Positions 1-10,797 of a DNA stretch of 64,000 nucleotides are shown piece after piece. Made by a program: the position numbers and the translations under genes. Below the pieces are notes generated by a model. The model was not told the origin of the DNA and did not search any database. It worked only from the letters and a program-made list of their open reading frames with translations. Each line of letters begins with the position of its first letter. Positions within the stretch are counted from its first letter, which is position 1. Origin of the DNA: Haematococcus lacustris (Eukaryota > Chlorophyta > Chlorophyceae > Chlamydomonadales > Haematococcaceae); the NCBI GenBank assembly GCA_030144725.1, contig JASKMD010000008.1, positions 14,030,915-14,094,914 on the forward strand, in the 5' to 3' direction.

Positions 1-181
1 CTCATATTCGATCCTACTCGTGCGCTGCCATACCCTGCCCTGCTCCATACTCACCGGAGGGGTTTGAGCTCACGTTGCAGCTCTATGGGACACAGGGTGT
101 GAAACGATCTGGAAGGCCTTAGTGGTGCAGGTGGGGCGTCGGATATGAAGCCACAAGCCAGCTTGCCATTGCATTCTGCAG

Positions 182-2400
182 GTGGGAGGCCCACATCTGG
201 ATCAAAGACCTGGGCCGCCAAGTTTACCTAGGTGAGGGTCTACACTGCTGTGCGTAGCCCGAAGAGTGCCATGACAGACACTGGCACCCTAAGCTGCCAC
301 CCTCAGCTTATGTCAACAACCTGGCTGCTCGTCATTTGGCAGTGACTCCCCTCAGCACACCATGCACCTCCACTGCTCCCATCACCACCACCATCATTAC
401 CATTATGTGTCACCAGCGTCCCTATCCTTCCACTTGGGCAGAGCTGTTGCCTCACAACGTGTGCATTGACAGCTGTGCGACCATGCACTCCATGAACCTT
501 CAGGGGGCTATGAGCATGAGGAGCACGCTGCAGAGGCGTATGATGTGGCAGCATTGAAGACCAAAGGCTTAAAGGTGAGCAGGGCACCCACACTGATGGC
601 AGCTGGCACATGCGGTAACCCCTTTCAAAGCCTGACATCACCTTGGCCCTGCCCACCAGCTCTGGCGAAGCATTAGTGCACTGGGCTATGGAGTCCTCAC
701 CTGGGGCTGGTTGCTGGCTGTGGGGTCATGCTCAGCCTTGTTACACATGTTTGTTCCTTGCTGTCTTGATGCCTAGCCTTTTTTGGCTACACATGCTGTC
801 TTGCTGCTTACTCGGTTGCTGTTGTGACTTGGTGCGCAGAGCAAAACTAACTTCCCGCAATCGCGATACGAGGCGCTGGTAGGCTGCATCGACTCTATCA
901 GCGTGGACGAAATCATCATGGCTGTGCGACGGCAAAGCCAAGTGAGCGGTATTTGCAAGTCGCATCAACGGTGCCAGACTCATTAGCAGGCGCCGCAGCA
1001 GCATTACCACAGCGTGTGATTGTCCAGGGGGCGCGATGACGAGCTGGGCTGCTTGTGCGCAGGGATTCTCCCGTGGAACGAGCAGCTTTCGGGGTGTGAC
1101 AGCGCATCCGAGCGGGCGGTGGGAGAGCCGCATCGGCATCCCGCAATCCAAACACGTGTATCTCGGTAAGGGCGACCGCAGTTCGCGATCCGCCATCGCC
1201 ATCACGCAGCTTGTGACGGGGCGGACAGTGATATATTTTTGTGCGTGGTCTGCAACGTAGGCCTGTTTGACGACGAGCGCGAGGCTGCACTGGCCTATGA
1301 CCGGGCGCTGGTCCGGCTGCGCGGCACAGCGGCGGCTACGAACTTCGGACTCGCACAGTACAATCGCGAGCTGGCAGAGTTCAACTGGGTTCAAGACGTG
1401 GGTTTGGATACTCATTGCATCAAGCCATTCATGCACCCACTGGCGCCCCATCAAGCTGCAAACTAGTCAGGCATGAGCTGCAGAGCTAGAGGCTTCACTG
1501 CAGGCGGTGAACCAATCATGCAGTTAGGCAGCTGGCATAGTATGAGGCAGCCTGCTGCACACTGGTTCCTGCTGCGCACTGACCCTACCTCGTCATGCCC
1601 TGCAGCCAGTGAATGCGGCCCGCGAGGACGTGAAGGTGACAATGTCCCTGGGCCCTGACTTCGAGCGCTGGGTGAAGCATGGCAGCAGTGTGTTCCCCCA
1701 CATGGCGGTAGCAGTGGCTGGCTGGGACGAGGCGCCCGCGACCCCAGTGCCCCATGCTGCGCTATCCACAGGCCATAAGCTTGGAGGTCCAACCAGCTCT
1801 CAGGCCAGCAGCTTGGCAGCAGTTGAGGCAGGTGCAGCAGGGTCCGGCACCTGGCTGCCTCACGGAGGCCTGGGGGAGGATGAGGCGGGCAACTCTTGGA
1901 GTGCGGCAGTGCTGGCGGCAGTGGCAGCAGGGCGAGCAGACCCTGCACCATTGGGCCTCAGCCAGGCAATGCCAGGGGCAAGGCCTGGGGAAGGAGGTCA
2001 GGCTGGGCCGGGTGTTGAGCTTGGAGGTGATGCAGGGGCTGGAGGTTTAAGCCCTGGTGGCATGGTGCTGTCCTACTGTTCCCCCGCTGCCGGCAACACA
2101 GTGAGCAGCAGCGGCGGCCAAGCAGTGGTGGGTGTGGCAGCCCCAGGACCCGCTGCCCTGCTCCCAGGCGCCGGCGCCCAGTCAAGTCAGCCCAGTCATG
2201 TCAAAGCCCCAGGGCCAGCCGCCAAGAAGGCTGCTGCTGCTGCGGCACGTGACCAGGACAAGAAGCAGGCGCAGGCGCAGAAGCAAGGGGTGAGACTGAG
2301 CCAGAGGCCACCCAAGGGTCACAACGGCAGCTTGGGGTTGAAGGTCCCCTTGGTTGGAGTGGAGCCCGCTAAGGCGGGGCGTCAGGGAGGGGCGGCGTGA
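182..2400 (+). pseudogene. 3' exons of the AP2-type transcription factor gene (left copy, 5' part outside the window)
   Basis: These are the last six exons of the gene described in full at 15741-22935: 182-231, 504-574, 840-941, 1063-1165, 1261-1388 and 1606-2400. They encode the second half of AP2 repeat 1, the linker, AP2 repeat 2 and the C-terminal tail. No base difference from the right copy was found. The N-terminal exons would lie to the left of the window. Whether this is a second gene or the same gene assembled twice cannot be told here, so 'pseudogene' only marks that it is incomplete in view. Confidence 0.8.
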
Positions 2401-4247
2401 TTGAGGGGCTGGGCAGGGCCTTGGCTGTCAGGCTGAGGCCTGGGCGTCAGGTGGCCGGCTGGCAGTGGTTGACAGCTGGCCGTTGACACGGCCTCCCTCC
2501 CTCCTGCTCTCTGCGTCTCACACCAAGCATGGGGGTCCATCCACTAGTTGCCTGTGGCCTGTGGCGGATGCCCAGCACGGCGCTCTGTATCCTACCAAGT
2601 CGCTCCAAGACCGACTGGGACTGCTTGGGTGTCAGCGGCCCTTTTTGACGCAGAAGGTCTTGCATCACTTTGCATCGGGTCCTGTCGCGCATGCCTGGAT
2701 GGCATGCAAACCTGCATGCATGATGCATCATGGAGGGTCAGCGAAGGAGCGTGGATGCATAGCAGGCAAGTGCATTACCGACAGATTCATGAGCTGGGGC
2801 TCAGGTGCAACCAACCTGCCCCTGCAAGTCTACTTGGGACACACTTGGGTCACACTTATGACAGGGTTGGGACTCACTAGGGTCAGATCTGGGATGTATC
2901 TTGGCACACGTGGGCCACCTTGACACATGAGGCATGCAAGTAGGTGCTTACATGAGAGGTTCGGCGTCAGCGCACCTCATGATGTCAAGAAATAAGGAGC
3001 TGGCCAGCAACTAGGGACCCACTGTCCCCTGGCACCACAGGACTCGGCCTGACCTGCCTGTACAGAAGGTGTGCATGGCCACTTACAGCTTGGCCGCACT
3101 GCTCCTTCAGGCTCCTTGGGATGGAAGTCAGTGCATGACTGCCAGCCGCTGTTGTAAATCCAGCTGCTGTTGCAGTGGCATGGGTTACCAGGTACAACTC
3201 GCACCAGAGAAATGTTGCATTTGCACCAGTTGTGCCGACCCATTACACACCGTCGTGACCCTTGGACTATTTCTATCAGTAGGGTGTGCATGGACCTTGA
3301 CACGTCCTCTGTACAGAGTTGCTGAGTTTCTTGGATTGATGAGGTTTAGATTTACAAACGGGATCAGTATACTTGTGCATAACCAAGCAGGATAATCAGG
3401 TCTCTGTTGCAACAACCTTGCTGTTGAAGTCGCTGTTTGCTAGTTCCTCGCTTTGTAATACGCGCATTGCACCACCTGGCATGCACGTTACCGAGTGACA
3501 ACCTGATCCGGCGTCTGCTGCACCCAGCCTAGAGCCTGCTGCATGGGAAGTCGGTGCGTGGCCTGACGTGGCAGGATGAGGAGCCAACTCTCCCACCTCC
3601 CTCTGCCCAGGCTGCATGCCCCCCTTGCCCCTGCTCTAACGGATCTCTCAACCTCACCACTGCCCAGTATCCTTCCTCTTGCCTCTACCCAGGACCACCC
3701 TTCATGTAAACGAACTGAGCCCAGGCAGAAGTTGCAGAGGGCGGCGAAGTTCAGACGGGGCACTGGTGCCCTTGAGCGCAAGGAAGGTATGCACTCAGGC
3801 AAATCAGTAACAGCGTTTTTAAGAATCTCGGCCTGAGATTTGGCACATAGCCCTGTGACGTGGTCGTAAGATTGGCGGGTTGGACGAAAATTCATAAATA
3901 TGCCTGGTTAGTGAGATATCGCTAAGGTGTTGTATTGTACCACTCGGTGTGGTGCAGTATAGCACAATGGGGTGTAATGCAGTAGTGCACTAGGTATCGT
4001 ACACCACCATAAACCATTAAAACACCAATGAATTATCAACATAATTACTTTACTACATCATAATACTACTAGACTTTATATGGTGCAGTGTTGTACGATG
4101 AGTTTTGTTGCAGTGCTGCAGCATTCGGTATGGTGCAGTACTGCACCATGAGGAGTAGCTTAGTAAGTGGGAACAAGATACTGATTATATAATTCACGTA
4201 TATCGCAGATTACTAAGCATTTGTTTACTCGTCATGGAACAACAGCC
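2401..4247. other. Gene-free stretch downstream of AP2 (left copy)
   Basis: I see no coding exon, RNA gene or mobile-element protein here. The first part is probably the AP2 3' UTR and spacer. Bases about 3900-4240 are clearly more AT-rich than the surroundings and carry several GGTGCAGT-like words plus a perfect 20-bp palindrome at 4130-4149. The same sequence recurs at 22936-24782. Confidence 0.6.
4130..4149. repeat. Perfect 20-bp palindrome in an AT-rich island
   Basis: The sequence reads ATGGTGCAGT followed directly by ACTGCACCAT, its exact reverse complement. Related words (GGTGCAGTATAGCAC, GGTGCAGTGTTGTAC) occur within 200 bp on its left. It could be a MITE terminus, a protein-binding site or a hairpin. 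The duplicate lies at 24665-24684. Confidence 0.7.
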
Positions 4248-4611
4248 CTCTTGTCCCTCACTAGGGCCTCCATTTGAGCTGGACCAGTAGTAGCCACTAG
4301 CAGCCACTAGCGGGAAGATACTAGTGGGCAATAGTGGCCCGACTCAAACGGTGTTATTGGGCTGTGTGGAGTAAACCCAGTGCACATGGCACATGAGCGC
4401 CTACCACCTACACTATTGCCTGACCCGTTAGGGCTATAGTGTAGAGTTGGCATGACAAAACATGCACTAATTGTAAGCTGATGACAGCTCAAGAAGGGGG
4501 GGGCACACACTACTGTGCCTCAGCAGGCTGTTGCTGCTGCTGCTAAGCCTTTGGTGGCTTGTCTTGCAGCCGCTTGTAGCCCAGGCCAGGGTACTCCTTG
4601 CCCTTGGCTAG
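4248..4611 (-). pseudogene. Fanzor/TnpB-like 3' relic (left copy)
   Basis: On the minus strand this matches the last codons and the whole 3' non-coding tail of the element best preserved at 61426-62254. The reading frame covers only the tail from AKGKEYPGLGY onward. It ends early because a CAG of the terminal polyglutamine run has become TAG (GCC CAG to GCT TAG). The conserved tail then runs to the shared right end (...GGGACAAG.GGGCTG) at 4248. Upstream on the minus strand the frame stays open into unrelated Pro-rich sequence up to about 5097, so a gene caller could report a chimeric protein; I do not think that is a real gene. Confidence 0.75.
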
Positions 4612-5056
4612 GCATGGGCACTTGGGGGTATGGGGGGGTAGGGGGGGAGCATCAGGGGGTTGGGGGGGCTGCACGGCTGGAGGCTGAGGGGCGCTGGGGA
4701 AGCCCGGGGTAGGGTAGCCCTCCAGGCAGGACAGAAAAATGCGCAAGACAAACAATGAAGCGATGACGCGGAGCTGGGAGTGGATTTCAGCCCGCAGCCG
4801 GAGGTGCTCCCGCAGCTTGCGCCTGGTCTTCTTGCAGCCGCGCAGCACCGCGCCCTCGGGGACCTTGATGACCTGCAGCCAAGCACAGTTGCCGTTTTGA
4901 TAGGCCAAGACACACTGCGGGGACACAAACAGTGCGGGGACACATAAGGCGGGGGCGGCACCTGACGTCTGCGCGTGGTCCAGCCATCCCGACGCTCCTG
5001 TCGTTGCTTGCCTTGAGCGGAACGAGACGCTGCGATGGAACCAACAGGAGCGACGG

Positions 5057-5061
5057 GTTAT
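5057..5061. repeat. 5-bp target site duplication, left side (left copy)
   Basis: GTTAT directly abuts the TG of the 5' LTR. The matching right-hand copy would lie in the gap. It is the same word as at 25592-25596 and 31774-31778. Confidence 0.8.
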
Positions 5062-5291
5062 TGTGACGGTGCGCTTACGCGTATCCGTATACCACACTTT
5101 AGCAGAGTGACTGAGGAGGTCAATGGTGGGCTGCTACCAGCTCCCCATTCGGGTTCGACTCCCGAGGGTCCCGTTCTAAACCTGGGCTCAGTTGCTGTGC
5201 GAGAGTGTGGATAGTAGAGACTGCGTTGGACATTTCTAAGTGGACATGCCGCTCACACTGTAAGATTAAAGGCAGCGGCTACGCCGTGACA
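5062..5291 (+). repeat. 5' LTR of chromovirus (left copy)
   Basis: The LTR is 230 bp, beginning TGTGACGG and ending CCGTGACA with canonical TG...CA ends. It is identical to the 5' LTR of the right copy, and differs from the right copy's 3' LTR by one base. Confidence 0.93.
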
Positions 5292-5292
5292 A

Positions 5293-6849
5293 ATGGTTTC
5301 CGACCGACGTCGGTACAGCAACATGACAGACAATCCAGGCAATGGCGGGCCACCCGCCGGAGCCGAACCACCTGCTAATACTCCTTCAGAGCCCGACATG
5401 CTAGATAAGCTCCTGGAGGCTGCTCGGACTAATCCGCAGCTGCGTGCGAAGTTCAACGCCGTGGTTGAGACTTTCTCAGGTGGCTCTAAAGCCCCTGATG
5501 ACCATCCTAATGACGATAACCCAGAGGATACCCCTGGTGGCAATATGGAAGAAGGCGAGATGGACGAGCAACGTCCTCGCTACACCGGAGGGGACGAGGA
5601 CTACATCCTCGAGCTGGAGGCTCAACAGCTGCAGATTCAGGCTGAAAATGAAGCCCTGCGTCAAGCCCTGTCGACAATTACGTCTCAGGTGAAGTCGCCT
5701 ACTCTTCCACCTCGCAGGCCAGATCTAGCAGGCAGGGCAGCTGCTCCTGCGTCGACTAGACAGCCTGGTGCAGGTCCTGCAGGCCCAGGACGAGCCGCCC
5801 CTACGGGTCCCTCGCCTCTTGCCTTGCCTCTTCCCTTGTCTTTGGGTTCAAGGTCTATACCTGGCCCTGACAAGTGGACTGATGCGTGCAGTAGCACCCA
5901 TCGCAGAGCCTTAGCGTTCTGCGATGACCTTGAGCGTCACTGTGAACGCTGTCGCCTTGATGTTGCATCGACACTGCCTGCTTTCCTGACTGGCGCTGCT
6001 CGCAACACCTGGTATCCATCCATCAAGGAGTCTTATGCTGCCTTGTATGCTGACGTCCCCGACTGGCCTTACCTGCGTACTGCATTCTGCGAGTATACAG
6101 GAGATGACCTGCGGGATGACTGTAACGTTGCCCGAACTAAGCTGCTTGATGGTGGCATCAAGATGACCGCAGGAATGCTCCTGGGGCAATACATTACTGA
6201 GTTCAGGAATAACCTGCTGTTTGCAGGGAACGACAGCATGTGTCAGCCTCTGCTGGCCATGGTGTTCACTAGGGGCCTCAGCTCAGCTCTACAGCCTGCT
6301 GTGCTTAAGGACCTGGCTCACTTTAAAGATCCCACACTGTCTCAGGCTATGGAGGCTGCTAAGCAGGCTCAGCGCAACGTGGTCATGCTGTCCACCACCA
6401 CACCTGCTAAAGGTGCTGGTTCTTCTGGTGTTCATGCTGTGCAGGCGTCAAGTGCCTTGGGAGGTGAGGCCCACCCCGGCAGGCGTGGCTCTAAGCCCCC
6501 TGTTTCTGGTGGTGCTGGCAAGAGGCCCAGACACGATGAGCTGTGGTCCAAGAAACCCCTGTTGCCTGGGCAATACTGCTTCAAGTGCAACCATCCCGGC
6601 CACCTGACCAACCACCCCTGCCCCTTCCGCCACTTCACGGCCATTGAGGCCCGGCGCAGGTCTGGGTATCCTCACCCGCCTGAGGGTGCCAAGAAGCCTG
6701 GCCAAGCCAAGTCCAAGCCCCCTTCAGAGTCTGGTGCTTCTGAGTCAGACCAGGAGCCAGAGCCCCAGCCCCCACCTAAGGCTGCTAAGCCTAGGGATCA
6801 GGGCATGCGCCGTGGCGTCAGCCGGGCCCGTATTGCCACCAACCGTTAG
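5293..6849 (+). CDS. gag: Chromovirus Gag (left copy)
   Basis: This is the Gag polyprotein that forms the virus-like particle. It has an acidic N-terminus, a short predicted coiled coil around residues 100-128, a Pro/Ala-rich linker, a capsid-like helical region around 195-340, and a zinc knuckle starting at Cys429 (CFKC...H...C). The knuckle spacing is CX2CX4HX5C, one residue longer than the canonical CX2CX4HX4C. The first ATG (5293) overlaps the presumed primer binding site, so the ATG at 5323 (Met-Thr-Asp-Asn) is the likelier start. The frame ends in TAG (6847-6849) and continues open in the same frame into the protease. The sequence is the same as the right copy. Confidence 0.9.
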   Translation: MVSDRRRYSNMTDNPGNGGPPAGAEPPANTPSEPDMLDKLLEAARTNPQLRAKFNAVVETFSGGSKAPDDHPNDDNPEDTPGGNMEEGEMDEQRPRYTGGDEDYILELEAQQLQIQAENEALRQALSTITSQVKSPTLPPRRPDLAGRAAAPASTRQPGAGPAGPGRAAPTGPSPLALPLPLSLGSRSIPGPDKWTDACSSTHRRALAFCDDLERHCERCRLDVASTLPAFLTGAARNTWYPSIKESYAALYADVPDWPYLRTAFCEYTGDDLRDDCNVARTKLLDGGIKMTAGMLLGQYITEFRNNLLFAGNDSMCQPLLAMVFTRGLSSALQPAVLKDLAHFKDPTLSQAMEAAKQAQRNVVMLSTTTPAKGAGSSGVHAVQASSALGGEAHPGRRGSKPPVSGGAGKRPRHDELWSKKPLLPGQYCFKCNHPGHLTNHPCPFRHFTAIEARRRSGYPHPPEGAKKPGQAKSKPPSESGASESDQEPEPQPPPKAAKPRDQGMRRGVSRARIATNR

Positions 6850-7611
6850 GGTGTTGCCCAGCCAGCCAGCCAGGACTGTGCTGTGGTTCAATCTGAACAA
6901 CTGTTGCATGATGCTGCTGTTGTAGGAGCTGATGATGATGTGAGTGTGCCCAGAGCCAACTCAACAACAGCTTCTTTGCCTGCCTGCCCTGTAGAGCCCC
7001 TGCCTGCCCTGTCAGCAAGACTGTGTAGTCCTGCTTTGAATGATGTGCCATGTAAGACTGCTGTTCCCCCTGTGGCTCAGCATCAACAGGCACATGTGCT
7101 GGGTATGGTGGGACGTGATGGCAAGGTGAGATTCAGATTTGCTGGCACCCTTGACCGTCAGCATGCATGCTTCTGCCTTGCTGATGGTGGCGCTGATGAC
7201 TCCTTCATCAGTGAAGCATTTGTGTCTACACACAAGTTGAGACTGCATGATTACCCTGTGGCACTTCGTTATGAGGTAGCTAATAATCAATCAGTGTACT
7301 GTACACAATATGTCAAAGTGCACTTGTCCATCCAACAGTTTAGCTGCTTCTGCACCTTGACTGTGATGCCAAAGCTGGTACATGAGTATGACATTCTGCT
7401 TGGTGCTGACTGGCTGACTGTGCAGGGGGCCTTGCTTGACTATGTCGACAAGTCTCTCACCCTGCGGACCCCTAAGGGCCAGCCTACCTTACTACCTTCA
7501 GCGGTAAGCAAGAAGGGGTCAGTTAACTGTACAGTTGAGTCTCTACGAACTGTAAAATCTGTAAAAGAAGCCTATGCTATTCCTCCTGGTTTCCTAGTGT
7601 CCGGCCCTTAG
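6850..7611 (+). CDS. Chromovirus protease segment, in frame after a UAG (left copy)
   Basis: This open frame lies directly between two in-frame TAG codons (6847-6849 and 7609-7611). It contains an aspartic protease domain with the active-site motif LADGGADDSFI (Asp codon at 7183-7185) and a downstream YDILLGADWL block typical of retropepsin-like proteases of Ty3/gypsy elements. The motif has DGG where nearly all family members have DSG or DTG. There is no ATG near the 5' end, so expression as a Gag fusion by stop readthrough is the simplest reading. One residue differs from the right copy (Lys for Glu at codon 7372-7374). Confidence 0.85.
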   Translation, partial: GVAQPASQDCAVVQSEQLLHDAAVVGADDDVSVPRANSTTASLPACPVEPLPALSARLCSPALNDVPCKTAVPPVAQHQQAHVLGMVGRDGKVRFRFAGTLDRQHACFCLADGGADDSFISEAFVSTHKLRLHDYPVALRYEVANNQSVYCTQYVKVHLSIQQFSCFCTLTVMPKLVHEYDILLGADWLTVQGALLDYVDKSLTLRTPKGQPTLLPSAVSKKGSVNCTVESLRTVKSVKEAYAIPPGFLVSGP

Positions 7612-10600
7612 GTGGTTTATACCCCTCTGTCTGCCAAGACGGCTGCTAAGTGGCTCAAAGATGGAGGCACAGGTGTGGTAGCACTGGTCTCTTATGAGAA
7701 CCTGCAAGACCCACCTGGTGTTCCCCTTGAGCAGGCGGCACAGTTAAAGAGCCTCCTTATGGAGTTCTCTGATGTGTTTGAGCCTATCACTGGGTTGCCT
7801 CCTGCACGTGATGTAGGGCACTCTATACCCCTGCAGAATGGTGCTAAACCTGCTGCCAGGCCCAGTTATAGGATGAGCCAGCCAGAACAGGAAGAAGTTA
7901 AAAAACAGGTCACTGACATGTTGTCAAAAGGGTTGATAGAGCCTAGCTCCTCCCCATTTGCAGCACCAGTTCTTTTTGTAAAGAAGAAGTCCGGTGAGCT
8001 ACGCATGTGCGTAGACTACCGCCAGCTTAACAAGCTCACTATACGTGATCAGTACCCTCTCCCCAGAATTGATGATTTATTTGATAAATTGTCGGGTATG
8101 ACTGTATTTTCCTCCCTGGATCTCCAGGCAGGCTATCATCAAATCAGAATACCTGATGAGGATATTCCTAAAACTGCGTTTAGGACGCCCATGGGACACT
8201 ATCAGTATAAAGTGTTATGCTTTGGTTTAACCAATGCTCCCGCTACATTTCAACGGGCAATGAACCAGGCATTTGCCACGGTGATTGACCGGTGTGCTCT
8301 GGTATGTCTTGATGACATTTTAATCATGTCCAAGTCTATCCAGGAGCACATGTCACACCTTCGTGAAATATTCAGTTTGCTGAGACAACATAAGTATTTT
8401 GCTAAATTATCCAAATGTGAATTCATGAAAGAGTCTTTACCTTTCCTGGGGCACATCATCTCTAAAGATGGTGTAGCTGTAGACCCCAGCAAGGTGACTG
8501 CTATCAAAGACTGGCCAGTTCCTACGAACCTGACAGCTTTGCAGTCATTCCTTGGCATGGCTAATTATGTACGTAAATTTGTGCGTAATTTTAGTTCCAT
8601 TGCTGTTCCACTTACTAATTTAACTGGCCCTGAAGGCAAATCTTTTAACTGGGCGCAATGGCCTAAACCCCAGTTAGATGCTTTCAACGCTCTAAAGCAG
8701 GCTATTATGAAGGTGCCTATGCTCCGACTGCCTGATATAACCAAGCCCTTTGAAGTCTACTGTGACGCCTCACTCTTGGGTGTTGGCGCAGTATTGACAC
8801 AGGCTGGTTACCCCCTGGCATATTACTCACGTAAGCTGTCAAAAGCTGAAATGAATTATACCACTGGGGAACAGGAAACTTTGGCCATTATTGCTGCGTG
8901 TACACAGTGGCGGTGCTACCTTGAAGGTGTACCATTCACCCTGTTTACTGATCACCGCCCTCTAGAGGCCGTACCTACGCAGTCTACACTGTCCCGTAGG
9001 CAGAGCCGCTGGTTGGAGTTCTTATCCCGATTTAATTACACCATTAAATACCTACCTGGCAACACTAATCCTGCCGATCCACTGTCACGTATTCCAGTAA
9101 CTTCAGCGACGGCTAAGACTGATACTGACAAAATCCTGGTGACGACCAGGCAGCAGAAGCGGAGATTACAGGAGGGGGAGGACGTCGGTGCGGGTACACC
9201 GTTGAGCAGCGGCAGCGGAGGCAGCGAACAGCAGCCTACCGCTGGATCAGACCCTGACCATGATGCTGACTCTGATGATGCTCTAAAGCCATCAGAGCCT
9301 AAGCGGTTAAGGTGGGCTGACCCGGTCTCTAATGACTGTGAGGCACAGGTCCCTGAGTGTCCTGGTCACCCTTCTCAGGTCACAGATTGGCTAATTAGTG
9401 CCTATAGCACTGATCCTGCCTTTGCTGAGCCTAATGAGGAGTGGGAAATGACCCAGGAGGGTCTGTGGCGACACCTTGATAAGGGTACTATTATAGTTCC
9501 TAATGATATCCAGCTACGAGAGCATATCTTGCACGAAATGCATGATGCTAAGTATGCTGGCCATGTGGGCATCACCAAAACCCTTGAACGTGTGCGTAGG
9601 GTGTTCTGGTGGAAAACCATGCGTGCTGACGTTAGACACTATGTGACTAACTGTGATGCATGCCAACGAAACAAAGCGTCACGCCAGGTACCTGGTGGGC
9701 TGCTTAATCCCCTGTCTATACCGGGGTACCGCTGGGAATCTGTCACCATGGATTTGGTGGTTAAGCTTCCAGTCGGTGTGCATGGCTATGATTCTATCTG
9801 TGTGGTCGTGGATCGTCTATCAAAGATGGTTCACCTAATCCCATGCATTGAAGCCATGGATGCTAAAGAATTTGCTGAATTATACATTGACCATGTATTT
9901 AAATACCATGGCCTGTCTAAAGTAACCATCTCTGATCGTGGTGCGACCTTTAACAACCAGTTCTGGATTGAGGTCAGAAAGCTGATAGGCGTAGACCCTG
10001 CTTTCAGCACCGCGTATCATCCTCAATCAGATGGTCAGACTGAGCGTACAAACCAGATTGTGGAGGAAATGCTTCGACATTATATCCTACCTACTCAAGA
10101 AGATTGGCCTAGGCATTTAGCCTTTGCCGAGTTTGCTATTAATAATTCATGGCAAGAGTCTATTCAGTCCACACCATTCCTGGTGAACTATGGACAGTCA
10201 CCCATTACACCTGTGCTGCATAAGCTGCCCAGGCCGTGCCTATCTCCCTCCGCTGAGAGCTTCGCCAAGAAGTGGGAGCATGAGGTAAAGCATGCTCAGG
10301 AGTGCATGAGGGTGGCTCAGGACCGCCAACAAAGGTATGCGAATAAGCGTAGGCGTGATGTCACGTTCAGCGTAGGTGACAGCGTCCTGCTGAGCACCAA
10401 GAACCTGCGCAATGCACCTGGCAGAGCACGTAAGTTCTTGCCTAGGTATGTAGGGCCTTTCAAGGTCACAGGCAAGCTAGGTGAGGCTGCCTACCGGTTG
10501 GAGTTACCTCCCACCATGAGCAGGTTACATCCTGTGTTCCATGTGTCACTTCTTAAGAAGTACACTGGCAGCCAGGGGTTTCACCCCCCTCCTGTGATGG

Positions 10601-10797
10601 AGTGGCTGGAAGATGCGCCTCACTATGAAGTGCATAGTCTGCTGAACCACAGGCAGGTACGTTTCAAGAAGCGTATGGAGTACCTGGTCAAGTGGACAGG
10701 CTACGATGACACCTACAACACCTGGGAGCCAGAGGCTATGCTGGCTGGTGCTCCCCAGATCTTGTCTAGGTACAAGGCTGTGCATAACCTGCCTTGA
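7612..10797 (+). CDS. pol: Chromovirus RT-RNase H-integrase-chromodomain (left copy)
   Basis: The frame is the same as gag and the protease and follows the second TAG. Domains in order: reverse transcriptase (about residues 75-255), RNase H (catalytic Asp385 in YCDAS), HHCC zinc domain (about 637-690), integrase core with Asp714, Asp775 and Glu811 (D,D-35-E), then a C-terminal chromodomain (about 1004-1053). In this copy the RT active-site motif reads CLDD (Cys232, codon 8305-8307) instead of YLDD. The remaining differences from the right copy are Leu/Pro, Ala/Pro and Met/Leu changes plus two silent ones. The frame ends in TGA. Confidence 0.93.
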   Translation: MVYTPLSAKTAAKWLKDGGTGVVALVSYENLQDPPGVPLEQAAQLKSLLMEFSDVFEPITGLPPARDVGHSIPLQNGAKPAARPSYRMSQPEQEEVKKQVTDMLSKGLIEPSSSPFAAPVLFVKKKSGELRMCVDYRQLNKLTIRDQYPLPRIDDLFDKLSGMTVFSSLDLQAGYHQIRIPDEDIPKTAFRTPMGHYQYKVLCFGLTNAPATFQRAMNQAFATVIDRCALVCLDDILIMSKSIQEHMSHLREIFSLLRQHKYFAKLSKCEFMKESLPFLGHIISKDGVAVDPSKVTAIKDWPVPTNLTALQSFLGMANYVRKFVRNFSSIAVPLTNLTGPEGKSFNWAQWPKPQLDAFNALKQAIMKVPMLRLPDITKPFEVYCDASLLGVGAVLTQAGYPLAYYSRKLSKAEMNYTTGEQETLAIIAACTQWRCYLEGVPFTLFTDHRPLEAVPTQSTLSRRQSRWLEFLSRFNYTIKYLPGNTNPADPLSRIPVTSATAKTDTDKILVTTRQQKRRLQEGEDVGAGTPLSSGSGGSEQQPTAGSDPDHDADSDDALKPSEPKRLRWADPVSNDCEAQVPECPGHPSQVTDWLISAYSTDPAFAEPNEEWEMTQEGLWRHLDKGTIIVPNDIQLREHILHEMHDAKYAGHVGITKTLERVRRVFWWKTMRADVRHYVTNCDACQRNKASRQVPGGLLNPLSIPGYRWESVTMDLVVKLPVGVHGYDSICVVVDRLSKMVHLIPCIEAMDAKEFAELYIDHVFKYHGLSKVTISDRGATFNNQFWIEVRKLIGVDPAFSTAYHPQSDGQTERTNQIVEEMLRHYILPTQEDWPRHLAFAEFAINNSWQESIQSTPFLVNYGQSPITPVLHKLPRPCLSPSAESFAKKWEHEVKHAQECMRVAQDRQQRYANKRRRDVTFSVGDSVLLSTKNLRNAPGRARKFLPRYVGPFKVTGKLGEAAYRLELPPTMSRLHPVFHVSLLKKYTGSQGFHPPPVMEWLEDAPHYEVHSLLNHRQVRFKKRMEYLVKWTGYDDTYNTWEPEAMLAGAPQILSRYKAVHNLP

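Noticed and set aside
4543..5097. Open minus-strand frame of 184 codons joining unrelated sequence to a Fanzor-like C-terminus
   Set aside because: It runs through the chromovirus target repeat, a Pro-rich low-complexity stretch and a transposon relic. The join has no domain logic, so it is a chance open frame.
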